A stretch of 64,000 nucleotides of DNA from NCBI GenBank assembly GCA_964411985.1, contig CAYPNF010000014.1:1-64000 (forward strand). The letters are read 5' to 3'. Within the stretch, counting starts at the first letter, position 1. Each line of letters begins with the position of its first letter. The notes beneath the pieces were generated by a model. The model was not told where the DNA came from. It did not search any database and worked only from the letters and a program-made list of their open reading frames with translations. Origin of the DNA: CAYPNF01 sp964411985. Its GTDB lineage: Bacteria > Verrucomicrobiota > Verrucomicrobiia > Limisphaerales > J093. This document shows positions 53,560 to 63,800 of this stretch, piece after piece. Both the position numbers and the translations under genes were made by a program.

Positions 53560-53656
53560 TCACTCGAGCTCCAATCCATCCAGCCGAACGGTGAACGGAT
53601 CGTAACCGAATCACAGGGCAACGGGAATCTCAGAGCTTTCTACACCGTTTGCTTTG
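53560..53656. repeat. Duplicated fragment of the beta-helix gene end, left copy
   Basis: On the minus strand, 53610-53560 reads FGYDPFTVRLDGLELE and a stop, nearly the same as the last codons of the beta-helix gene (YGYDPFTVWLDGLEIE, ending at 54579). It is followed at 53630-53656 by AGAGCTTTC..ACACCGTTTGCTTT, which matches GGAGCTTTC..ACATCGTTTGCTTTT at 54530-54558 in the same orientation. In the left copy the gene tail comes first. In the right copy the motif comes first. The two copies flank the VapBC pair. Confidence 0.7.
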
Positions 53657-53774
53657 CATCTCGTCCATCCTGCAATCCTGTCCATGGCCCCTTCCCTCGT
53701 TCATTGTAGACTATCTGACCTCTATGGGTTTTGTCGTAGATTGCGGCTAGTTGTGCGACACCAGCGCCTTGGCA

Positions 53775-54185
53775 CTAGGACTCCAACCTGCGATAGAAGT
53801 CCCTGGGCGTGAAGATCCCCACCCCGAAGGGCTTTGCCATCGCCAGCAAGTCCTTGTCTTTCGTCACAATAAAGTCTGCGTGGCTGGCCAAGGCACAGGC
53901 GAGAAACGGATCGTCTTTGATATCCCGACTGCGCCGCTTTCCCAGAGGGGATGGTTCCACCAACAAAGCAACGCGCTCGATCCAGTCCAGGAAGGGGGCG
54001 GGGTCTTTGTCGGGACATTCCCTGCTTCCGATTCGAGCTACCAGCGAGCGATACTCGTCCAGAATGAGTTCCGTGACCGCCAAGCGGCATTTCCGCCGAG
54101 CCAGGAGCACGAAGCAACGACGATCTTCGCTCTTGGGCCAGAACGCCGCCGAGACCACGACGTTCGTATCCACGACGATGGTCAC
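53775..54185 (-). CDS. PIN-domain toxin (VapC-like)
   Basis: A 136-residue protein with the PIN fold and acidic residues of a ribonuclease: IVVDTNVVVSA (first Asp), LILDEY (Glu) and DIKDDPFLACALASHADFIVTKDKDLL (two Asp). It matches the PIN-family toxin component (TIGR00305-like). The GTG at 54185 is the start: GTGA overlaps the antitoxin stop by four bases. The antitoxin comes first, as is normal. Toxins of this fold cut RNA. Confidence 0.88.
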   Translation of the reverse strand: MTIVVDTNVVVSAAFWPKSEDRRCFVLLARRKCRLAVTELILDEYRSLVARIGSRECPDKDPAPFLDWIERVALLVEPSPLGKRRSRDIKDDPFLACALASHADFIVTKDKDLLAMAKPFGVGIFTPRDFYRRLES

Positions 54186-54463
54186 GCTTTGCGTCTCCGC
54201 CGTTCAGTCCGGTATTTCCTGACCTCGTCCTGGATGCAAGCCTCATCCTCGACGGTGATGGGGCGCAACTTGCGTCCATCGTCGAGCGCCTTAAACACCG
54301 CCGCCAGCTCGGACTCGGTCGGTTCTGGCACCGGCGTGACGTAGAAACCCTCGCCAACCTCGGTAATCCGCAAGGACGTTCCGGGTTGGATACGCTTGCG
54401 CTCGCACATGGCCTTGGGCAACACCACCTGGCGCTTGGTGGTCACGGTAATCGTTGTCGTCAC
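54182..54463 (-). CDS. AbrB/SpoVT-type antitoxin (VapB-like)
   Basis: A 93-residue protein with a SpoVT/AbrB swapped-hairpin N-terminus (TTTITVTTKRQVVLPKAMCERKRIQPGTSLRI). The acidic, then basic, C-terminal part (ESELAAVFKALDDGRKLRPITVEDEACIQDE...RTERRRRK) should bind the PIN toxin. The start is a GTG at 54463. It is coupled to the toxin by four shared bases. Confidence 0.85.
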   Translation of the reverse strand: MTTTITVTTKRQVVLPKAMCERKRIQPGTSLRITEVGEGFYVTPVPEPTESELAAVFKALDDGRKLRPITVEDEACIQDEVRKYRTERRRRKA

Positions 54464-54529
54464 ACACGTAAGATTATCCTACGCCCTGCGTTGGTCAAGT
54501 TCGGGCTGCCGCTAGACTGCAGGGGGGAA

Positions 54530-54632
54530 CTCTGGAGCTTTCCACATCGTTTGCTTTTCAGGTTGCTGATCCTGAACACTATTCAATCTCCAATCCGTCC
54601 AGCCAGACGGTGAACGGATCGTATCCATACGA
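54530..54632. repeat. Duplicated fragment of the beta-helix gene end, right copy
   Basis: This is the right-hand counterpart of the repeat at 53560-53656. The GGAGCTTTCCACATCGTTTGC motif (54530-54558) is followed by the true 3' end of the beta-helix gene (from 54579). The similarity reaches about 54 bases into the gene. Together the two copies show that a segment was duplicated and that the VapBC genes now lie between the copies. Confidence 0.65.
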
Positions 54633-56666
54633 GTCCAGGGACAAACTCACGGCGTCGATTCGCTCCAGAGTGGTGGTTCCCTTCAGAGTTCGGGTCCAAG
54701 CCGCGTTTCCAGCCAACGGAATCACCACCGGCATCCACGTCCAGCGCGCCTCGCTATAGGGAGCATCATTCAGGAGGTTGGCGTCCTTGGTTGGTTTGAA
54801 CTCGATTTGACCGTCCACCGTGAGCAACCGGACCACAGGGCCCGCGTTCTGCCAGCCGGGAATGTTGGGGTTCTGCGATTTCACCCAAAACCGGATGAGC
54901 TTCTTACTGGCGAGATTCCACTTGGCGTTCCTGGACACCGGGTAGACCGCGGTTGCGTAGGCACCAGGGTAGGGGCCTGGGTCCATCCGCAAGCACTTCT
55001 GGCCAACCAAGGCCTCCGTGGCGTCGGTGAAAGACACCCGCCCCTTTCCGTCCTCGTTTCCCTCCAATTCATAGGCCCACTGGGACGCCTGTCCTTCGGT
55101 GCCAATCTCGGAAGCCACCGGTTTGGTCACCAAGAGGTCTCTCCATGCGAGCGCGGCATTCCCGCCGTTGTCCACGGTGAGTGACACACGGTAGAAGCCT
55201 GGTTCCGTGAAGATCTGTTCGAGGACCGGCTTTCCGCCCGTCTCCGTGCCCACGTTCCAGTGATACTGCAGGGAACGCCCCTGAGGATCCGAACTGGAAG
55301 TGGCATCGAACCTCAAGGATTCCCCCACGAGTGCTCGTTCTGGTCCGAGGATTCTCGCTCGAGGAGCGCCTGTAGCAGGGATGGTTGAACTCAACTCGAT
55401 CATCCCGGTCACGTTGCTGAAGGAATTGCCGTGGACATTCTGGGTGAACCGGTTGTTCGCCAGGAGAATGCCACGCCCCCAGCGTCCCCAGATTCCGAAC
55501 TGATTGCTCGTGATTACATTGTTCTGAACAATCCAATGCTCCGTTTGCCAGGCTTTTCCCTGGGACCCCACATCCCCGCGAAACGCGATTCCAGCCCCAT
55601 TGTTGTCGTGGAGGAAATTGCCATCGATTAGGGTGTGGCTTGAGGATCCCCCGACAATCACGATGCCGCCGTGGCGAAAGCCAGGTTCGGGAGCGTTATG
55701 GTAGCCATTGGTGAGCCCATTAAAGGCCGCTTCGTTTCCAATCAGCACCGTTTGGTCGCTTCCGCCCAGCCAGAACCCATAGCTACCGTGGTTGGCCTTG
55801 TTACGAATGAAGGTGTTCCCGGGACTCCACGATTCGACACAGTTGTTGTTCGCATAGGAGGTGTCGTTCTCCACGAAAACGTTGCCCCGAGAGATCCAGC
55901 GGTTCAGGGGACGAATGAACACTCCGTCTCCACCATGGGTGATGTCGTTTTGGTACCAGTAGTTATCATTCGAGCCCGTTTCAATCAGCACGCAGGTCGA
56001 ATCACGCGCATGCACCTCGCCCGCTGCCCGGTCGATCCGGATTCCGTACGAGAGGTTGTTACGCAGAAACTTGTTGCGCGAAGATCTCCAGAGCTTGGCA
56101 CAGGTGTTGGAACATTCGGAGAAGTCGTTCTGCTCTATCAGGTTGTCGTCGCAGTCGATGAGGTGGACTCCATCCCAGACTCGTTTGGCTTGATTTCCTT
56201 CGAGGACACTGTGCCGCACATCTTCCATCAGGATTCCACCTCGGGGCGGTAGCTCCCCCCAGCCGTGCTTGGGGTTATGGTAATTGTCGGAAAAATCACA
56301 ACCGCTTACCTTGATCGCCTGGGAATGCCGGAGGTTTAACCCGACCGCGAACCCTCGTACTTTCAGGTTCTTGATCGTGACGCCGGTCGCCCCCTCTACG
56401 AGTACGCCCACCCCAGCTTCCTCCAGCGACTTGAGATCTCCAACCTCTCCAGGCCCCGTGAGTGATGCTCCGTTGCCGTCGATCTTGAGATTACTGGCAC
56501 GAATGACGAGCCGTGTGGATAAAGTGGCTCCCTTTTCCAGGACAAAATCGTTGGTCACTACGACCTCCTGAATTGGGCGGATGGCGGAGACGGCGTCGAG
56601 AGCTATAAGGAAGAAGAGGGCAACCCAGGACAAAGAGATGGAGCAGTGCCGTTTCGCTTCGGTCAT
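54579..56666 (-). CDS. Secreted right-handed beta-helix protein with PKD and C-terminal beta-sandwich
   Basis: A 695-residue protein with a signal peptide (about 1-28). About 30-420 is a right-handed beta-helix of the NosD/polysaccharide lyase type, with many short repeats such as NLKIDGNGASL, VTIKNLKVRGF, DNLIEQNDFSE and HTLIDGNFLHDNNGAGIAF. A PKD domain follows (about 437-515, FDATSSSDPQGRSLQYHWNVG), then a C-terminal beta-sandwich (530-695) like a carbohydrate-binding module, ending DPFTVWLDGLEIE. An enzymatic role as lyase or epimerase is possible but no catalytic site can be named. Confidence 0.8.
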   Translation of the reverse strand: MTEAKRHCSISLSWVALFFLIALDAVSAIRPIQEVVVTNDFVLEKGATLSTRLVIRASNLKIDGNGASLTGPGEVGDLKSLEEAGVGVLVEGATGVTIKNLKVRGFAVGLNLRHSQAIKVSGCDFSDNYHNPKHGWGELPPRGGILMEDVRHSVLEGNQAKRVWDGVHLIDCDDNLIEQNDFSECSNTCAKLWRSSRNKFLRNNLSYGIRIDRAAGEVHARDSTCVLIETGSNDNYWYQNDITHGGDGVFIRPLNRWISRGNVFVENDTSYANNNCVESWSPGNTFIRNKANHGSYGFWLGGSDQTVLIGNEAAFNGLTNGYHNAPEPGFRHGGIVIVGGSSSHTLIDGNFLHDNNGAGIAFRGDVGSQGKAWQTEHWIVQNNVITSNQFGIWGRWGRGILLANNRFTQNVHGNSFSNVTGMIELSSTIPATGAPRARILGPERALVGESLRFDATSSSDPQGRSLQYHWNVGTETGGKPVLEQIFTEPGFYRVSLTVDNGGNAALAWRDLLVTKPVASEIGTEGQASQWAYELEGNEDGKGRVSFTDATEALVGQKCLRMDPGPYPGAYATAVYPVSRNAKWNLASKKLIRFWVKSQNPNIPGWQNAGPVVRLLTVDGQIEFKPTKDANLLNDAPYSEARWTWMPVVIPLAGNAAWTRTLKGTTTLERIDAVSLSLDSYGYDPFTVWLDGLEIE

Positions 56667-56722
56667 GGGGATGGATTAACCCCGTTACCACCTGTGGCGT
56701 CAAGTGATGTCGCGTCTCCCTG

Positions 56723-57457
56723 CTACTTCTTGAAATCCATAATGATGTTGTTCGTCTGCTTAGCGGTGAAAGAGTCAGCATGGCTGTCGAGGTAAATGAC
56801 GTTGGCCTTGCCGGTGGGGTGCTTGGATCCATGCTTGTATCCTATATCCCAGTTCTTGTCGGCGCCTGGGCCTAGGTTGATCACGGCGGGATGGTTGAGT
56901 TCGTAGGAAACATCCACCGTGCCGAGGGTTTGGGATGGGCTTGGCACGGACGTTAGCTTAGCGGTCTTCGGGCTCGTCACCTTCGGTGGGTAATCCACCA
57001 GGGTGTACTGGTTCATGGCATAGCTGATCTTCCAGGGGTTCGCAAAGCCAGGGTAAGCTTTATACTGCCGGTAGTGGTTTTCCTGCATTCGAGTGGGGCA
57101 GCGAAACACCGCTTTCGCGAAATCGCTGCTCTCTGTGGTGCTGCCTGACGCGAAATTGTTCTTCATGACGTAAGGGATCAGGAGCGTCTGAAAGTTGTTC
57201 GAATCGGCACTGTCGAGCGAAGCATTGTACCACCAGGCGAAGGGCAGGCGGTCCGTGTTATCGTCCGCGTAGAGGTGGGTTGCCAGACCGATCTGCTTTA
57301 AATTGTTGCGGCATGCTATGGACAGGGCCTGGGTCTTGGCTTTTCCCAAGGCGGGCAGCAGCATGCCGGCGAGGATGGCAATGATGGCGATGACGACCAG
57401 AAGTTCAATGAGGGTGAAGGCCGATCGGGGGTCTTTTGGCGTTGCTTGGACTTTCAT
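56723..57457 (-). CDS. Prepilin-like protein with H-X9-DG-type C-terminus
   Basis: A 244-residue protein. The N-terminal methylation motif is AFTLIELLVVIAIIAILAGMLLPALGKAKTQA, with cleavage after the alanine before F expected in PilD-processed pseudopilins. The rest is a globular head (NNLKQIGLATHLYADDNTDRLPF), and near the end comes KHPTGKANVIYLDSHADSF, close to the H-X9-D-G motif, with serine in place of the final glycine. Proteins of this type occur in large numbers in PVC genomes. It could be secreted by the system of which the ExeA/GspB genes are part, but that is not shown. Confidence 0.88.
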   Translation of the reverse strand: MKVQATPKDPRSAFTLIELLVVIAIIAILAGMLLPALGKAKTQALSIACRNNLKQIGLATHLYADDNTDRLPFAWWYNASLDSADSNNFQTLLIPYVMKNNFASGSTTESSDFAKAVFRCPTRMQENHYRQYKAYPGFANPWKISYAMNQYTLVDYPPKVTSPKTAKLTSVPSPSQTLGTVDVSYELNHPAVINLGPGADKNWDIGYKHGSKHPTGKANVIYLDSHADSFTAKQTNNIIMDFKK

Positions 57458-57743
57458 GGCGTCTATGGCATTAGAACTACGGCTCTTACTGAAGAATGCA
57501 AGCAGTTGTTCGGCTCCTGTCGTTTTTATGCTAGTAATTGTCGGAAACGTGAAGGCGCTTGGCTGCAGGTTCCCCTAAACTCGCTCTCAAATCCGGAAAC
57601 CTAGGCATGCCGACCCTGCCGTTTCGCCATGTCGGGGATTCCTGTTCAGCCAGAACATTGCAGAGAAGAAAACATCAACAGACTGTGCGTACCCCACCTG
57701 ACCATGCTTTGTCTTTCAGGGGCTCGCGCAGCGGATCCAAACT

Positions 57744-60698
57744 ATGACCACCAAAATCGGAAACACTGCTGTATCCCTGGCGCTGTTGCTGGGGTGCTGG
57801 CTGTCCTCGCCCACCCAGGCAGGGACGGCTTTTGTTATCAACCCTAGTTTCGAAAGCAATCTCGACACGAATGACCCTCCACAGTCCGCTGGCGCGCCGA
57901 TGGGTTGGCCCTATTACAGCCCGATTGATGGTTGGAACAGTGCCAATGGCGGTGTCAACGACCTGGTCTACGATGCGGGGGGGCCCTTCCACAATGCCGG
58001 CACTCCGGTACCCGACGGGCAGCGAGTCGGGTTTAGACAGGGTGCCGGTGCCGTCTCGCAGGACATCACGGGGCTGACCCCGGGAAAGCGGTATTGGATT
58101 CAGTTCCGGTACGACGCACGGAGCGGAAGCGATCTGGACGTCGCGGTGAAGTTTTCCACGACAACTCAGGGCGGCGCCATGGATGAGCAACTGGACTTCA
58201 TCCCCAAGGTGAAGCCTGCCATTGGCACGCATTCGCCTTATTATACCCGTACCGTCCCCTTTGTTCCCGACATGGATAGCGGTACGCTGAGTTTCGAGGT
58301 CACCGCGCGTGGTGATTCCACGGTCCTCCTGGACGCGGTGACCATCGTCCCGAGAGACGAAGGCAACTTCGCCGTCGGGAATCCCAGTTTCGAAGCGAGT
58401 GGCGTGGTCTTCGACGGCGCTTCCTCGGCTGGTAAGGATTGGCCCGCGATTAGTGGGTGGGCCAAGGTCGGTGTGGCAGGCATTGACGACGGCACCGGTG
58501 GGATGGCTGACAACGGTGCGACTCCTGACCAGGCATTGGTAGTGTTCCTGGAGGGCGAGGGCTCCCTGACCCAGACCCTGGAGCCGCTAGTGAAGGGCGA
58601 CGAATACCAAGTCCAATTTGCGTACAACGCGAAGACCGCTACGACTCCTCATCTGCAGTTGAAGGTGGATGGCGCCGTGGTTTGGGAAAAGGACGTTACC
58701 GCCGTGGGCGGCACCAAAGCCTATGCTACGCAGTCCGTGACCTTCAAAGCCGGATCCGATGTCGCTCAACTCAGCTTCAGCAATACGGTTGCGGGCGCCG
58801 TAGTGCTACTAGACGATGTCAAAGTGCTCGGCAAGACGGGCACAAGGCTTCCACCTATGGAAATGGCTCCCGCCAAGATCCTGGTCCGGTTGGGCGAAGA
58901 AGGTTCCGCTACCATCACGATTCCTGCGGAGAGGCTGAGTCAGGGAACGGCGGTGGTGAAAGTGCGCAGTGCCAACACAAATATCTTCGTGCTACCCGGT
59001 GCTGATGCGTCTGGCGTGCAGAGTCTCACCTTCCAGGGGGTGACCAGCCAGTCGTTCAACGTGAAGGGCGTTGGAGTGGGGAGCGCGTCCGTGGAGATTA
59101 CGGATTCCGCTACCCTGTTGCTGCCAACGGATATTACGACGGTCTTTGTGGCCGGAAGCAGCTTGATTCTGAATCCGAGTTTCGAAATGGACAAGGACAG
59201 TGGGACGGCAAATGCTCCCGTCACCGGTTGGACTACCGGTGGTGCCAACATTGGCATGGCGGAGACCGGGAACCCCTTCCTCGCCATCGATGACCTGACG
59301 ATCCCGGATCGAACCAAAGTGCTTCGTATCCAAGGCGGTGGCACGGTCTCCCAAACGGTCAAAGGACTTCAGGTTGGCAAACAGTACGGACTGCAGTTCT
59401 TCTATAACGGGCGCACTGCTGGATACCCCTACGAGATGGGCTTACAGGTCAGCTTCGGTGGCCAGCAGCTTGCCGATATCCAGAGTATTATGCCTGCCGC
59501 GCAGAACGGCCTGACTGACTATTACTTCCAGGAGGTGCGCTTTACCGCCGCTGCCGCCACCGGCTTGCTAGAGTTCAAGACCGTGGTTGCCAGTGGTGAC
59601 GCAACGCTCTTCCTTGACGCGGTCTCCATCGTACCTCGTGTTAACAACGAGGTTGCCGTGATGAATTCGGGCTTCGAAGGAAGCACGATGGGGGCGAATT
59701 GGCCGGGGTATCTTCAGCCAAACCGTATTGCCGGCTGGACCTGTGCCGGGGGTGGCTATGGTGTGAACGCCTACAGCCCGAAGACCTTCTTCGTTGAACC
59801 CTTCTTCGACAACGGTATCAATTGGGATCAAGATTACGTTATGTTTGGCCAGGGAGCTGTCAGCCTGACCCAGAAAGTGCCAGGCCTGACTTCCGGCAAG
59901 GCCTATACCCTGGTTTTTGACTATAACTTCCGCGACGGTCGCCCCCAGAACAGTTCGGTGACTCCCAATACCGGGCGAGTTGAGGTTAGCGTCGATGGCG
60001 CCGTGGTGGCCACAACCGAGGAGTTGCCCCCGGTGGACACGCTGAGCCCGTGGCCGGGTTTCCGCCAGACGAAACCCATGTACCAGGCCTTCGTGCCCTT
60101 TACTGCCAGCGCCGAAACCGCTGAGATCATGCTGAAGCATATCGATATCGTAGGGGATGAGACCTTTGTTGTGGACAATGTCCGCATCCTTCCCAGTGTT
60201 CCCACGAAACCTGCCATCACTAAGGAACTGGTGGATCAGTCCGCCAAAGCAGGTGATAAGGTTACGTTTGCCACTACCGCATCCGGAAGCAATCTGGCTT
60301 ACCGATGGTTCAAGGATGGCGGGCTCCTGGTTGACGGTGGACCGGTTGCGGGTGCCACCACGGCAACCCTGACTCTGAACGCGATTCAAGCCGCCGATCA
60401 GGGCGATTACAGCGTGCTCGTTTCGGACGGGGTCTCGGTCCTGGGTAGTTCGGCCATGCTCACCGTCGAGTCCATACCCGTGGCCGACACCAAACTGACT
60501 GCCAGCTTGGCGGCCGGCAAGGTGGTCCTGACCTGGCCCGAGGCTTCCACGGGGTACCGGCTCCAGTACGCCACCGCCATCCCAGCCGCCGCCGCGGATT
60601 GGAAAGACGAGGTCACTGCGCCTGTCCTGAATGGCGGAAACTGGGAAGTCAAAGTGGATCCCACTGGAACCCAGCGGTTCTTCCGTTTGATTCAATAG
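57744..60698 (+). CDS. Secreted four-repeat beta-sandwich protein with Ig domain
   Basis: 984 residues with a signal peptide (about 1-27). Four related domains of about 150-190 residues start with FVINPSFES, AVGNPSFEA, LILNPSFEM and AVMNSGFEG, and each ends in a hydrophobic-aspartate-x-V strand such as LLDAVTIVPR. They resemble DUF642/CBM-like folds. A spacer with a different beta pattern (about 372-470) separates repeats 2 and 3. An Ig-like domain (about 815-910, GSNLAYRWFKDG) and the FFRLIQ end, common in verrucomicrobial secreted proteins, follow. A cell-surface or matrix role is likely. A terminator follows directly. Confidence 0.82.
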   Translation: MTTKIGNTAVSLALLLGCWLSSPTQAGTAFVINPSFESNLDTNDPPQSAGAPMGWPYYSPIDGWNSANGGVNDLVYDAGGPFHNAGTPVPDGQRVGFRQGAGAVSQDITGLTPGKRYWIQFRYDARSGSDLDVAVKFSTTTQGGAMDEQLDFIPKVKPAIGTHSPYYTRTVPFVPDMDSGTLSFEVTARGDSTVLLDAVTIVPRDEGNFAVGNPSFEASGVVFDGASSAGKDWPAISGWAKVGVAGIDDGTGGMADNGATPDQALVVFLEGEGSLTQTLEPLVKGDEYQVQFAYNAKTATTPHLQLKVDGAVVWEKDVTAVGGTKAYATQSVTFKAGSDVAQLSFSNTVAGAVVLLDDVKVLGKTGTRLPPMEMAPAKILVRLGEEGSATITIPAERLSQGTAVVKVRSANTNIFVLPGADASGVQSLTFQGVTSQSFNVKGVGVGSASVEITDSATLLLPTDITTVFVAGSSLILNPSFEMDKDSGTANAPVTGWTTGGANIGMAETGNPFLAIDDLTIPDRTKVLRIQGGGTVSQTVKGLQVGKQYGLQFFYNGRTAGYPYEMGLQVSFGGQQLADIQSIMPAAQNGLTDYYFQEVRFTAAAATGLLEFKTVVASGDATLFLDAVSIVPRVNNEVAVMNSGFEGSTMGANWPGYLQPNRIAGWTCAGGGYGVNAYSPKTFFVEPFFDNGINWDQDYVMFGQGAVSLTQKVPGLTSGKAYTLVFDYNFRDGRPQNSSVTPNTGRVEVSVDGAVVATTEELPPVDTLSPWPGFRQTKPMYQAFVPFTASAETAEIMLKHIDIVGDETFVVDNVRILPSVPTKPAITKELVDQSAKAGDKVTFATTASGSNLAYRWFKDGGLLVDGGPVAGATTATLTLNAIQAADQGDYSVLVSDGVSVLGSSAMLTVESIPVADTKLTASLAAGKVVLTWPEASTGYRLQYATAIPAAAADWKDEVTAPVLNGGNWEVKVDPTGTQRFFRLIQ

Positions 60699-60733
60699 CG
60701 TTGGTACACACACTGACATCGTTCGGACGTCGT

Positions 60734-60776
60734 CCGGGTGCTGGGCTGACCGCCTGGCACCCGGCTTCTTTTTCTC
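60734..60776 (+). terminator. Rho-independent terminator after the four-repeat gene
   Basis: CCGGGTGC (60735-60742) pairs exactly with GCACCCGG (60758-60765) around a loop of about 15 bases that holds a shorter inner GGC/GCC pair. CTTCTTTTTC follows. The hairpin begins 37 bases after the stop at 60698. It lies inside the open frame of the next gene if that gene starts at the TTG at 60701, which argues for a start further on. Confidence 0.8.
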
Positions 60777-60805
60777 GTCCCAGGCCGGCTTTCAGCCCGG
60801 CTCGG

Positions 60806-63800
60806 TTGCTGGCGACGATCCAGTTTGCCCTTGCTTGGCTGCTGGTCCAATTGGCCCTTTTCCCGCAACTCCACGGTCAGACCATTCGCATTAACGAACT
60901 GCAGACAGCCAACGACCGCACCCTTCAGGATGAGGAGGGGGATTCCTCAGATTGGATGGAACTGTGGAATTCGGGCCCCACGCCGTTCGACTTGGGTGGT
61001 TGTGGACTGTCGGACGATTTCGAGAAGCCTTTCAAATGGGTCTTCGCCACCAACTCCCTGCTCCTGCCTGGCAAGTTCCTTTTGGTATTCGCTTCCGGTA
61101 AGGATCGCCAACCGCAGTTAGTTCAGGCAATCGCGCCGGAGAGCCTCGATGGGCTGAGGCTTCGTCTTCGTGCCGATGTGGTGAATGTAAGTGATAGCAA
61201 TCAGGTCCGGATGGCTGGTGGCAACAGGTTTGTTCGGCGTTGGCGTGATCTCAGTGGCTCGGGAAACAGCGCGGGCCAGCTGACCGACAGTCTCCAGCCA
61301 CAGTGGTTGGCAGTGGGCGCGAGTGGCTTTCCGGCCGTTCGATTCGATGGCGCCAATGACCTCCTGCAATTGGTCCGTCCGGTAGGTACGAACAGTTTCT
61401 GTCTGTTTGTCGTTTGTCAAACTTCCCAGGGCCATGATGTCGACCAAGAAGGCGCTGGGGGTGTTGGAGGAGTGAGCGGTCAACACTGGCTGTTCGGTGC
61501 CGGCCATGGTGGGGAGTGGGACGCAGGTGCGGGGTTTTCTGTGGGGACCAACGGCGTCTCCGTCTACGAACACGGTTCGGGCTATATGCCCGCCCTTTGC
61601 GTCTACCAGCGCTTCTTGGGAAACGGCTTGTTGCTGCTTGCGTTGAACTATCAGAATAAGCAGCCGTCGGTGGATTTCCAGGGGTTGCCCGGGCGCGTTG
61701 GCCAAATATCCAGTCGCCGCGAGGTATGGGCTCCGACCGAAATCGGCTCAGGTGCCTACGGAGCCTTTGCCGGCGACATCGTTGAAGTCATCGGCTACGA
61801 CCGATCTTTGAATCCCGACGAGCGCAAAGGGGTGGAACGTTACCTTGCCGAACGATACGGCGTTGAGTTGCCCTTGCCTCTTCACACCAGTTTTCAGCTC
61901 AGTTCGACAGGGGAACAACTGGTGTTGACCGGGTCTGATGGGGTGGTGCTGGATCAGGTGAGCTTTGGCGCCGTGCCCCGCGATGTGTCCTATGGCCGGT
62001 CCGCGTTGGATCCCGGGCAGTGGCTTTATTTTGGCAGCCCAACTCCCGGAGCTTCCAACACCAGCGTAGGCACCACCGAGTGGCTCCTCGCGCCGGAACT
62101 CTCCCATGCAGGAGGTTTCTACACCAATGCCTTTTACCTTGCCCTTACCGTGCCAAACGCAGGAGCGGAGATTCGCTATACTCTCGACGGATCCGCACCC
62201 ACTGCCAGTTCCCTCCTCTACACGGCTCCTATCTTTTTACGTAGTCGGGCAGGTACCCCGAACGACCTCTCCGCCATCGCAACCGTTCCCGGCGGACAGC
62301 CGCCCACTGGGGAAGTGTTCAAAGGTTGGACGGTGCGAGCCCGCGCGCTCAAACCTGGAGCCATGCCGGGCCCGATCGTGACTCGTACCTACTGGATTCA
62401 TAGCCAGGGCCGTGCCCGCTATTCTCTGCCGGTTGTATCGCTGACCACCGATCGCCGTAACTTCTTCGACCCGAACATTGGCATCTATGTGCCCGGGAAC
62501 GCAGCTGGCGGTAATTACTCGCAGCGTGGCACCGAATGGCAACGCCCCGTACACATTGAGTTCTACGAAACGAACAACTATCTCGCCTTTGCTCAAGAGG
62601 GTGACGTCAAAATACACGGTAACACCTCCCAGAACTTCCCGATCAAAGGACTCGACCTGGACGGGACCGGGGGCGAGGGACGCCAGCCCTTTCGCTATGC
62701 TATCTTTCCCGGCAGGGATCGTTCCGAGTTTCAGCATTTCCTGCTTCGGCCCTCTGGTCATGATCACTACATGGCGTTTATGCGCGATGAACTGATGCAG
62801 GAATTGGGAGCCGAAACTGGTGCGGAGCACCAGGCAGCCCGACCCTGTGTGGTGTTTCTCAACGGCGAATACTGGGGGCTTCACTACTTGAAGGAGAAAG
62901 AGGATGCGGATTTCGTTGCCTACTATGGTGGGATTCCCGCGGACGGGCTCGACTATTTGGAGGGGTACGCCGCCGCCAAAGCCGGCGACACCCGGCATTA
63001 CGACGCCATGATGCAGCTGGTCTCAATCGCCGACCCCGAAGTGCCTGACGTTTATCGCCAGATGGAGGCTCTTCTCGAGATTCCGAACTACATCGACTAC
63101 AAGGCTTGTGAGATCTTCAACTACCGTTGGGACATCGGAAACCACCGGCTTTGGCGGCCGCGAATACCGGAGGGGCGCTGGCGTTGGCTCCAGTTTGACA
63201 ACGATGTCGGTTGGGGCGGGTTCGGTGCGGAGCAGCCGGGTTGGAGCTACAATATGCTCGAGGCTGACCTCTCCACCGACGGTCGGCTCAACGGTCACAA
63301 TAATGAAACCACCACTCTTCTTTTTCGGCGCTTGCTGCGGAATCAGGAGTTCCAGGTCTTGTTTCTCAACCGCTTTGCCGACTTGTTGAACAGTACGTTG
63401 CTCCCCACGAATACCCTTGCCCAGATCGAATCTCTTGCGGCCCAGTTGAGTTCGGGAATGGCTGAGCATTGCCAACGTTGGCGAGCTCCAGCCTCTTTGG
63501 AGGCCTGGAAGAGTTCCGTGAATGCACTTCGCACCTTTGGCCTTCTTCGGCCAGAGGCGTGTCGCCAGCACCTCATTCAGCATTTTCAGCTCGCCGGAAA
63601 TGCCAGGCTCAGTGTTTCTGTAACTCCCGAAGGGCAGGGGACGGTACTTCTGAATTCGTTGCGTGTGCCACTCAGCGCAGGAGCCGCCTGGGAAGGAAGC
63701 TATTTTCGCGGAGTGCCAATTCCGGTTCGAGCGGAGCCCCAGATTGGCTGTCGGTTTGTCCGCTGGACCGGTGCGGTGGAGACTCCCGCTCCTCAGACAA

